From contig CAZYGI010000072.1 of assembly GCA_964647255.1 (NCBI GenBank), forward strand, positions 1 through 17,524: 17,524 nucleotides of DNA, written 5' to 3'. Below, piece after piece: positions 7,757 to 14,234 of the stretch. The DNA is from CAWJEL01 sp964647255 (GTDB lineage: Bacteria > Chloroflexota > Anaerolineae > CG2-30-64-16). Position numbers and translations under genes: made by a program. Within the stretch, counting starts at the first letter, position 1. Every line of letters begins with the position of its first letter. The notes under the pieces are model-generated. The model was not told where the DNA came from, did not search any database, and saw nothing but the letters and a program-made list of their open reading frames with translations.

Positions 7757-9472
7757 TTATCGTCGGGTTTCCCACTTCTCGCACCAGACATGCTCATTGA
7801 AGTGCTGGCCCTTGAATTCAGACTCGCCCATGATCTTCTGGATCACCGCCCGGATCACGGTGCGGGTGTTCTTGTAGGCATTGATGTAGCATTTGACCAT
7901 CGGCACATCGGTCAGGTGCGTCGTGAAGTTGAGCGACACAAACACCGTGGGTTTCTCGGCGACAAACCACGGGATGTCGGCGCCCATCGGCGCAAGCCAC
8001 TTGATCCGGTAGTTGTTCTCTGCCGCATAGCCCCGAATGTCAGAAAACTCCAGGACGGCGTCGAAGTTGGCCTTGAATTCCTCGACCTTGCCGCCGATGC
8101 GCGCGGCGCCGTTGGCGAGGGTGACCTCGAAGCCCACCCGCTCCAGCTCCTCTTTGATCAGATCTTCGATGCCGGCCTTGGCCTTGTAGATGCCGTGCGC
8201 CTCCTCGAGCTTAAGCACGTGGAGTTCGATGCGCTTGTGCGTTTCAGGCCGGATCGGCAGCTCGTTCCGGGTGTTCTTGACGAGCGAGATGCACTTGTCG
8301 GCCGCATCCTCGGCTAGGGCCAGGTGCTCGGCGCAGCCGATGACCGCCAGACCTTCCTTCGGCGGGACCAACGTGCCCTCCTGCTGGCGCCAGGGCAGCC
8401 CGATGGCGGCCTTGAGGCCCAGGATGCGCCGGAGCGCGTCGGTCAGCCGTTCCTCGGTGATGACGCCGCGGCGGTAGCCGTCCAGCATGTAGCCGTAGTC
8501 CTCGTCCGCGTCGCGCCAGAAAAGGAACATGTCGCAACCGGCAGCGATCGCGCCGGGAACGAAGTCGCGGCGCGGCATTGCGGCCGCCATGCCGATCATG
8601 TGCGAAGCATCGGTGGTGACCAGCCCGTTGAAATCGAGTTGCGTCTTGAGCAGGCCGTTGATTAGCTCAGGCGCCAGCGTCGCGGGCAGGACGTCCTCGT
8701 ACTTCAGGCCCGGCGCCAGCTTGTAGGAGTAATACGGCAGCGCGATGTGCCCGGCCATGATGGACATCAGCCCGTCATCAATCAGCGTCTTGTAGACCTT
8801 GCCGAAGGTGGCATCCCACTCCTCGGGGCTCAGCTCGTTGACGCCAAGCACAAGATGCTGGTCGCGCTCCTCGGTGCCGTCGCCGGGAAAGTGCTTCACG
8901 CACTCGGCAATACCGCTTTGCTTCAGGCCCTTGATGTACTGCCGCGCGTACTTGATGACCGTATCGGCGTCCGTGCCGCAGGCCCGGGTGTTGACGATCG
9001 TGTTGCGCCAGTTCGTGAGGATGTCAACGCACGGGTCGAAGTTCCAGTTGACCCCGATCGCCCGTTCTTCGCGGCCGGACACGTATCCCACGTTGTAAGC
9101 CACTTCCTCGGAGCCGGAAGCTTCGATCGCGGCGCCCGACGCAATGTAGGTGCCATCCCCGACCGCACCGTCGCCGCCGCTGTCGCAGTTCGCAGCGATC
9201 AAGAGGGGGATCTTGCTCTCGGTCTGGACGGCCTTGAGGAACTCGTAGACCTCTTCGATGGTGCTCCCGGAGTCCTTGTAGCGCTGCCCGCCGTAGTGGT
9301 ATTTGCGCAGGTCGTTCCTGGCCGTCTCGATGTTGAGATTGTGGTTGTGAACGATGAAAAGCTGACCGATTTTCTCTTCCACCGTCATGCCGGCGATGGT
9401 CTCTTCTACCCACTGAATCTGCTCGGCGTTCAGGTAGTACGGTTTTGCAGCCAAGTTGACTAATTTTCCCAT
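7757..9472 (-). CDS. GH3-family glycosidase-like protein, third of three tandem paralogues (divergent copy)
   Basis: 571 residues, two domains: an (alpha/beta)8 barrel (about 1-350) and an alpha/beta sandwich (about 380-560). Barrel features recall the NagZ branch of GH3: GVNWNFDPCVD (140-150), NTRACGTDAD (161-170), KHFPGDG (193-199) followed by D204-Q-H206, and candidate nucleophile D288 in VTTDASHM. The D-x-H pair is the acid/base dyad of NagZ-type enzymes. The usual DxEGGxVxR substrate loop is replaced by NCDSGGDG (95-102), so the sugar bound is uncertain. No signal peptide, so it should act in the cytoplasm on imported oligosaccharides. Start Met at 9472 is chosen for the GGGAG site and for alignment with the two paralogues; an upstream ATG at 9538 adds a low-complexity Arg/Ala stretch. 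It lacks about four residues around 43-50 and carries its own C-terminus (EKWETRR). Confidence 0.85.
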   Translation of the reverse strand: MGKLVNLAAKPYYLNAEQIQWVEETIAGMTVEEKIGQLFIVHNHNLNIETARNDLRKYHYGGQRYKDSGSTIEEVYEFLKAVQTESKIPLLIAANCDSGGDGAVGDGTYIASGAAIEASGSEEVAYNVGYVSGREERAIGVNWNFDPCVDILTNWRNTIVNTRACGTDADTVIKYARQYIKGLKQSGIAECVKHFPGDGTEERDQHLVLGVNELSPEEWDATFGKVYKTLIDDGLMSIMAGHIALPYYSYKLAPGLKYEDVLPATLAPELINGLLKTQLDFNGLVTTDASHMIGMAAAMPRRDFVPGAIAAGCDMFLFWRDADEDYGYMLDGYRRGVITEERLTDALRRILGLKAAIGLPWRQQEGTLVPPKEGLAVIGCAEHLALAEDAADKCISLVKNTRNELPIRPETHKRIELHVLKLEEAHGIYKAKAGIEDLIKEELERVGFEVTLANGAARIGGKVEEFKANFDAVLEFSDIRGYAAENNYRIKWLAPMGADIPWFVAEKPTVFVSLNFTTHLTDVPMVKCYINAYKNTRTVIRAVIQKIMGESEFKGQHFNEHVWCEKWETRR

Positions 9473-9478
9473 GTTTGT

Positions 9479-9483
9479 CTCCC
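9479..9483 (-). promoter_or_regulatory. Ribosome binding site fixing the GH3 copy-3 start
   Basis: GGGAG on the minus strand, six bases before ATG 9472. It supports this start over the upstream in-frame ATG at 9538. Confidence 0.7.
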
Positions 9484-9547
9484 GTCTTCTCGCGGGGTGT
9501 GTCGCGGCCGATTCGATTCCCCGAGACGAAGCAGCCACACCGCGGGC

Positions 9548-11278
9548 TTATAGCTTCGCCTGCCACTTGCCGGCCCAGACCAGATTGTTCGGCTTGCCTT
9601 TGAACTCGGACTCGCCCATGATCTTGTCCACCACCTGCTTGATGATCTCCCCGTTGTTGTGGTACGCGTTGATGAAGCACTTTACCATTGTGGCGTCATG
9701 CAGGTGGGTCGTAAAGTTCAGCGAGACCATGACGGTCGGCACCTCCCAGACGTACCAGGGGCACTCGTTGCTCATGGCGGTCTTCCACACGATCCGGTAG
9801 TTGTTCTGCGCGCCGTAGCCGACAACGTCTGCAACGACGAGCGCCGCATCAACGTTCTTGCGATAGTCCAGCGTGCGCCCTTTCACACGGGTGGTGCCGT
9901 CGTTGACTGTGACCTCGAAGCCGCGTTTCTCCAACTCGGCCACGATATTTTCAAGCGTTTTCGACCCGGCGGCCTGGATGCCGCCTTTTTCACCTTCCAG
10001 GTAGTACACGCGGAGGCGCTTGTGGGTTTCCGGCCGGATCGGCAGTTGGTCCAGGGTGTTTTTAACGAGGGTGATGCCTTTATCAGCCGCATCGGCGCGC
10101 ATCGCCAGGTGCTCCGCGCAACCGACGACCTCCAGCGCCTTCTCGGTCTTCAGCAGGGTGCCCTCGGCCTGCTTCACGTGCAGGTTCAGCTTCGCCTTCA
10201 GCCCCAGGATCCGGCGGACGGCATCGTTCATGCGTTCCTCGGTGATGACGCCCTTCCGGTATCCGTTCAGCATGAAGTTGAAGTCCTCGTCAATGTCGTT
10301 GAAGAAGAGGAACATATCCACGCCGGACGCGATGGCGCGGGGCACGTAGTCCTCGCGGCGCATCGCCGAGGTCATGCCGAGCATGTGGCTGGCGTCGGTG
10401 ATCACCAGGCCGTTGAAGCCGAGCTGTTCCTTCAACAGGCCCGTGATAAGCTCCGGGGCCAGGGTCGCGGGCATGACGTCCTCATCCAACAGCGACGGGT
10501 CCAATTGCTTCGAGTAATACGGCAGCGCGATGTGGCCGGCCATGAACATCTCGACGCCGTTGTTGATGTGGTGCCGGTAGACCCGGCCGAAGGACGCATC
10601 CCATTCCGCGGGCGAGAGCTCGTTCACGCCCAACACCAGGTGCTGGTCGCGCTCTTCGGTGCCGTCGCCGGGGAAGTGCTTGATGCAGGTCACCATCTCG
10701 CCGTTGCTGCCGGCGCGGTAGCCTTCGATGTACGCGCTGGTGTATTTGATCACGTCGTCGGCATTCGTGCCGTAGGCGCGGGTGTTGACAATGGTGTTGC
10801 GCCAGTTGAAGAGGATGTCCACGCAGGGGTCGAAGTTGACGTTAACGCCCAGCGCGCCGGCTTCCCGGGCGGATACATAACCGGCGTTGTAGGCCACCTT
10901 CGGGTCGCGGGCCGCCTCGGACTGGGCGCCGGAGGCGATGTAGGTGCCGTCCGCGCAGGCGCCGTTGCCGCCGGAATCGCAGTTGGCCGCGATCAACAGC
11001 GGGATCTTCGAGGCCTTTTGCAGGCTGTTGAGCAGGTCCTGGCAGGCCTTCGCCTTGCCGCCCTGCCAGCGCGCGCCGCCGATGTGGTATTTCTCGAGGA
11101 TCTGCTCATTGGTCAGTGCGTTGCCGCTGAAGGCGTCCACGCCGAACCAGAACAGGCTGGTGAACAATTGGCCGGTCTTCTCCTCGGGCGTCATGGCTGC
11201 GAGGGTGTCCTCGACCCACTGGATCTGGGCTCGCGACAGGTTATAGGGCTTTGCGGTAAGGTCCACGAGTCTTGGCAT
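9548..11278 (-). CDS. GH3-family glycosidase-like protein, second of three tandem paralogues
   Basis: 576 residues with the same two-domain plan as its neighbours. Key positions: NCDSGG (99-104) in place of the usual DxEGG substrate motif, GVNVNFDPCVD (144-154), NTRAYGTNAD (165-174), K200-H201 in KHFPGDG, the D211-Q-H213 dyad, AGHIALP (247-253) and candidate nucleophile D295 in VITDASHM. Start at 11278 has AAGGAG about eight bases upstream. Hand comparison with the copy at 11387-13114 over the first 300 residues, ungapped, gives 258 identical positions (about 86%), so these two are a recent duplication. The 75-base gap to the next GH3 gene has no clear terminator. The activity could be a beta-hexosaminidase, beta-glucosidase or phosphorylase; the family is clear but the substrate is not. 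Confidence 0.86.
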   Translation of the reverse strand: MPRLVDLTAKPYNLSRAQIQWVEDTLAAMTPEEKTGQLFTSLFWFGVDAFSGNALTNEQILEKYHIGGARWQGGKAKACQDLLNSLQKASKIPLLIAANCDSGGNGACADGTYIASGAQSEAARDPKVAYNAGYVSAREAGALGVNVNFDPCVDILFNWRNTIVNTRAYGTNADDVIKYTSAYIEGYRAGSNGEMVTCIKHFPGDGTEERDQHLVLGVNELSPAEWDASFGRVYRHHINNGVEMFMAGHIALPYYSKQLDPSLLDEDVMPATLAPELITGLLKEQLGFNGLVITDASHMLGMTSAMRREDYVPRAIASGVDMFLFFNDIDEDFNFMLNGYRKGVITEERMNDAVRRILGLKAKLNLHVKQAEGTLLKTEKALEVVGCAEHLAMRADAADKGITLVKNTLDQLPIRPETHKRLRVYYLEGEKGGIQAAGSKTLENIVAELEKRGFEVTVNDGTTRVKGRTLDYRKNVDAALVVADVVGYGAQNNYRIVWKTAMSNECPWYVWEVPTVMVSLNFTTHLHDATMVKCFINAYHNNGEIIKQVVDKIMGESEFKGKPNNLVWAGKWQAKL

Positions 11279-11386
11279 GATACTTTCTCCTTACAGGTTG
11301 AAGGTTACAGGTTGAAGGTCGAAGGTTAAAAGGCTACAGGTTGAAGGTGGCAACTACAACCTTGCACCTACAACCTTGTACCTTCG
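11279..11386. repeat. Intergenic TACAGGTTGAAGGT repeats between GH3 copies 1 and 2
   Basis: Three exact copies of the 14-mer TACAGGTTGAAGGT lie at 11292-11305, 11306-11319 and 11335-11348. They are followed, in the opposite sense, by CTACAACCTTGCACCTACAA and a near copy. Opposite-sense units could pair into a stem in the transcript. A shorter match, CAGGTTGAAGG, occurs at 16028-16038 upstream of the glucuronidase gene. Nothing coding is seen; the right end holds the ribosome site of the second GH3 gene next to 11278. Confidence 0.88.
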
Positions 11387-13114
11387 CTACAGCTTCGCCT
11401 GCCACTTGCCGGCCCACACCAGGTCGTTCGGCTTGCCCTTGAACTCGGACTCGCCCATGATCTTGTCCACCACCTGCCTGATGACGTCCGGGTTGCTGTG
11501 GTAGGCGTTGATGTAACACTTGACCATCGTCGCGTCGTGCAGGTGGGTCGTGAAGTTCAGCGACACCATGACGGTCGGCACCTCCCAGACGTACCAGGGG
11601 CACTCGTTGCTCAGGGCGGTCTTCCATTGGATGCGATAGTTGTTCTGCGCGCCGTAGCCGACGATGTCGGCCACGATCAGAGCCGCATCAACGTTCTTGC
11701 GATACTCCTCAACGGGGCCGATCACCCGTGTGGAGCCGTCGTTCACCGTGACTTCAAAGCCCCGCCTGGTCAGCTCCGCCACGAAGGTCTCCAGCGATTT
11801 CCCGGCAGCGTAGATGCCGCCTTGTTCGCCGGTCAGGTGGTAAAGGCGGATGCGCCGGTGAGTCTCCGGCCGGATCGGTAGCTGGTCCAGGGTGTTTTTA
11901 ACGAGGGTGATGCCCTTGTCGGCGGCATCTGCCCGCATCGCCAGGTGCTCCGCGCAACCCACAACTTCCAGTTCTTGCTCGGTCTTCAGCAGCGTGCCCT
12001 CGGCCTGCTTCACGTGCAGGTTCAGCTTGGCTTTGAGCCCCAGGATCCGGCGGACGGCGTCGTTCAAGCGTTCTTCGCTGATGACGCCTTTCCGGTACCC
12101 GTTGAGCATATAGTTGAAGTCTTCGTCAATATCGTTGAAGAAGAGGAACATGTCGCAGCCGGCGGCGATCGCGCCGGGCACATAATCCTGGCGGCGCATC
12201 GCAGATCGCATACCCAGCATGTGGCTGGCGTCGGTGATCACCATGCCGTTGAAGCCGAGCTGTTCCTTCAGCAGGTCTGTGACGAGTTCCTGGGCCAGGC
12301 TCGCGGGCAGGATATTCTTGTCTTCCAGCTTCGGATTGAGCTTCTTCTGATAGTGCGGTACTGCGATCTGGCCCGCCATGAACATCTCGACGCCGTTGTC
12401 AATGTGGTGTTTGTAGACCCGCCCGAAGGAGGCGTCCCACTCCTCAGGAGTTAGCTCGTTCACGCCCAGCACCAGGTGGTGGTCCCGTTCCTCGGTGCCG
12501 TCGCCGGGGAAGTGCTTGATGCAGGTGACCATGTCGCCCCTGGCGCCGGCGCGGTAGCCGTCAATGTACGCGCCGGTATACTTGATCACGTCATCGGCGT
12601 TCGTGCCGTAGGCGCGGGTGTTGACGATGGTGTTGCGCCAGTTGAACAGGATGTCCACGCAGGGGTCAAAGTTCACATTGACGCCCAGCGCGCCCGCTTC
12701 GCGGGCCGAGACATAACCGGCGTTGTAGGCGACCAACGGATCACCCGAGGCCTCGGCTTGCGCGCCGGACGCGATGTAGGTGCCGTCTGAACACACCTTG
12801 TCGCCGCCCGAGTCGCAGTTGGCTGCAATCAGCAAGGGGATCTTCGAGGCTTTCTGCAAGCTGTTCAACAGCTCCTGGCAGGCCTTGGCATCGCCGCCCT
12901 GCCAGCGCGCGCCGCCGATGTGGTACTTTTCCAGGATCTGCTCGTTGGTGAAGGCATTCCCGCTGAAGGTGTCTGCCCCGAACCAGAACAGGCTGGTGAA
13001 GAGTTGGCCGGTCTTTTCCTCCGGCGTCATGGCCGCGAGGGTGTCTTCGACCCACTGGATCTGTTCGGCGGACAGGTTGTAGGGTTTGGCGGTTAGATCT
13101 ACAAGTCTGGGCAT
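11387..13114 (-). CDS. GH3-family glycosidase-like protein, first of three tandem paralogues
   Basis: 575 residues, same barrel plus sandwich layout. NCDSGG (99-104), GVNVNFDPCVD (144-154), K200-H201, the D211-H-H213 dyad and candidate nucleophile D295 are all kept. Two things set it apart from its near-identical neighbour: the AGHIALP segment is AGQIAVP here (Gln249 replacing a His), and residues 251-280 carry an unusual share of the differences (15 of 42 in the first 300 residues by hand count). The start at 13114 is preferred because the paralogues begin identically (MPRLVDLTAKPYNL) and AGGAG sits just upstream; a longer frame to 13189 would run into the intergenic repeat and encode NLNLSLNL-type sequence. 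No signal peptide. It may have shifted specificity or lost activity, but no lesion is visible. Confidence 0.86.
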   Translation of the reverse strand: MPRLVDLTAKPYNLSAEQIQWVEDTLAAMTPEEKTGQLFTSLFWFGADTFSGNAFTNEQILEKYHIGGARWQGGDAKACQELLNSLQKASKIPLLIAANCDSGGDKVCSDGTYIASGAQAEASGDPLVAYNAGYVSAREAGALGVNVNFDPCVDILFNWRNTIVNTRAYGTNADDVIKYTGAYIDGYRAGARGDMVTCIKHFPGDGTEERDHHLVLGVNELTPEEWDASFGRVYKHHIDNGVEMFMAGQIAVPHYQKKLNPKLEDKNILPASLAQELVTDLLKEQLGFNGMVITDASHMLGMRSAMRRQDYVPGAIAAGCDMFLFFNDIDEDFNYMLNGYRKGVISEERLNDAVRRILGLKAKLNLHVKQAEGTLLKTEQELEVVGCAEHLAMRADAADKGITLVKNTLDQLPIRPETHRRIRLYHLTGEQGGIYAAGKSLETFVAELTRRGFEVTVNDGSTRVIGPVEEYRKNVDAALIVADIVGYGAQNNYRIQWKTALSNECPWYVWEVPTVMVSLNFTTHLHDATMVKCYINAYHSNPDVIRQVVDKIMGESEFKGKPNDLVWAGKWQAKL

Positions 13115-13230
13115 GGTATTTGCTCCTAGGTTCAGGCTCAGGTTGAGGTTATGGCTCAGGCCAGATCGCAGGGCCTGCCCGGTCTGCACCTTAACCTTGA
13201 CCTCAACCTTAGCCTTAGCCTCGGCCTGGG
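13115..13230. repeat. Intergenic AGGTTGAGG / AACCTT repeat element with inverted arms
   Basis: The 116-base gap between the HAD gene and the first GH3 gene holds GGTTCAGG and CAGGTTGAGG-type units (about 13129-13160) and, in the opposite sense, CACCTTAACCTTGACC and CTTAGCCTTAGCC-type units (13187-13230). AGGTTGAGGT at 13140-13149 is the exact reverse complement of 13200-13209. The element abuts the HAD stop codon at 13231. It resembles the repeat-like patch inside the glucuronidase gene at 15390-15422. Confidence 0.82.
13123..13127 (-). promoter_or_regulatory. Ribosome binding site fixing the first GH3 start
   Basis: AGGAG on the minus strand, eight bases before ATG 13114. It supports the short start shared with the paralogue rather than the extended frame through the repeat element. 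Confidence 0.75.
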
Positions 13231-14163
13231 CTAGTCTTCGTATTCAACTTTTTCCAGCTTCTGCCACGGCGGGGTCTCCGGCAGCAACTTCTCGAACTCG
13301 GCGATCAGCGATGCCTCGTAGGCGCCTTCATACGTGCCTTCGAGGAACTTCCCCAGCGCTTCATCGTAGAACCGCTTCCAGGATTTATCCTCAGCGCCCG
13401 GGTTGATGGGGTAGTAGAGGACATCCACCGTCTTGGCCGAGTCGCGATCGCCCGGCGCGTCGCCGATCAACAGGATGTGGTCGTCGTCATACTTGCCCTT
13501 GGCTGCGAACTGGAGGTGCTGCTTCTTCGTGCCCATCTCCTGTCCGGCGATCACGCTCATATACTGGGCGATGCCGTGCTCGCCCCACTCGCGCTCCAGT
13601 GCTTCGACCGGTGTGGCCGAGACGACCATCAGATCAACCTTGCCCTGCATCTTCTGCAGGCTTTCGCGCACCCAGGGGAAGGGGGGTACGCCGTGCACCA
13701 TGTCGGCGATCGCTTCGTCTACCGCCAGTGACCACTGCACGGCTTGCTCCAGCTCCGGGTCCGGGTGGTCGTGGGCGTATTGGACCATGCCCTTGTGGCT
13801 GAGCGGGTAGCCGGAGGCGATGAACTCCTTGAGCTTGTCACCCTGGGGCACCTTCGCGTGGCGGGCCTTGATCTCAGGGCGCTCCCGCAGCAGATCGAAG
13901 ACTCGCGTCAGTGCGATCCAGCGGTTCAGGCCGCGGGTCTTGGAGTAGAGATTGACGAACTCGCATGTCTCGCGTGCATACTTCGAGACGGCCTGCAAGC
14001 CCCAAACTTTGATGATCGTGGGAGTGAAGCACTCTTTGTGCTTGAGCTCCATGGCATCGAACGCACAACCGTCGGAGTCAATGCCGACGAAGAAGTTGTG
14101 CTGAGGCTTGAAATTGATCAAGATATGGGCTGCTTCGGGGACTTTTGCTGCAACTTTAGCCAT
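13231..14163 (-). CDS. HAD-superfamily hydrolase of unknown substrate
   Basis: 310 residues, soluble. The four HAD motifs are visible: motif I VGIDSDGCAFD (26-36, nucleophile D29 and acid D31), motif II VVSATP (180-185, S182), a motif III lysine in GTKKQH (K213/K214), and motif IV LLIGDAPGDRD (231-241, D235 and D239). A large helical cap (about 45-160) lies between motifs I and II, a C1-type layout. This predicts an Mg-dependent phosphatase or related hydrolase; the substrate cannot be read from sequence. Start 14163 is chosen for AAGGAG at 14170-14175; an in-frame ATG at 14238 would overlap the end of the GH2 gene. It sits between GH2 and GH3 genes with 71- and 116-base gaps, so it may remove phosphate from a sugar phosphate made in the same pathway, which is inference only. 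Confidence 0.82.
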   Translation of the reverse strand: MAKVAAKVPEAAHILINFKPQHNFFVGIDSDGCAFDAMELKHKECFTPTIIKVWGLQAVSKYARETCEFVNLYSKTRGLNRWIALTRVFDLLRERPEIKARHAKVPQGDKLKEFIASGYPLSHKGMVQYAHDHPDPELEQAVQWSLAVDEAIADMVHGVPPFPWVRESLQKMQGKVDLMVVSATPVEALEREWGEHGIAQYMSVIAGQEMGTKKQHLQFAAKGKYDDDHILLIGDAPGDRDSAKTVDVLYYPINPGAEDKSWKRFYDEALGKFLEGTYEGAYEASLIAEFEKLLPETPPWQKLEKVEYED

Positions 14164-14169
14164 TGCGAT

Positions 14170-14175
14170 CTCCTT
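14170..14175 (-). promoter_or_regulatory. Ribosome binding site fixing the HAD hydrolase start
   Basis: AAGGAG on the minus strand, six bases before ATG 14163. It decides against the longer frame starting at 14238 inside the GH2 gene. Confidence 0.75.
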
Positions 14176-14197
14176 GGGATTGAGTTCGGCATACACT

Positions 14198-14212
14198 AGA
14201 CCCTGAAGGTCT
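14198..14212. repeat. Short palindrome AGACC-5-GGTCT
   Basis: Five-base arms AGACC and GGTCT around CTGAA in the 71-base gap between the GH2 and HAD genes. It has the same AGACC/GGTCT ends as the larger hairpin at 16174-16204, suggesting a shared dispersed element. No T tract follows on either side. Confidence 0.55.
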
Positions 14213-14234
14213 GCAAGACATTTACGGCCTGAAA

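Noticed and set aside
9473..9538. Extended start of the divergent GH3 gene at 9538
   Set aside because: The extra residues have no match in the paralogues and the GGGAG site lies just before 9472.
9485..9547. Imperfect stem (CGCGGGGTGTG with CACACCGCGGG) as terminator between GH3 copies
   Set aside because: The arms pair only with a bulge, there is no T tract, and GC-rich DNA gives such pairings readily.
9659..11329. Long plus-strand open frame of 556 codons opposite a GH3 gene
   Set aside because: Antisense shadow of a GC-rich gene: His/Val/Gln/Arg-rich, no recognisable domain. The same applies to the long plus-strand frames at 6080-7429, 2660-3724 and 14307-15161.
13115..13189. Extended start of the first GH3 gene at 13189
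   Set aside because: It runs through the intergenic repeat (encoding NLNLSLNL); the paralogue starts at the equivalent of 13114, which has its own ribosome site.
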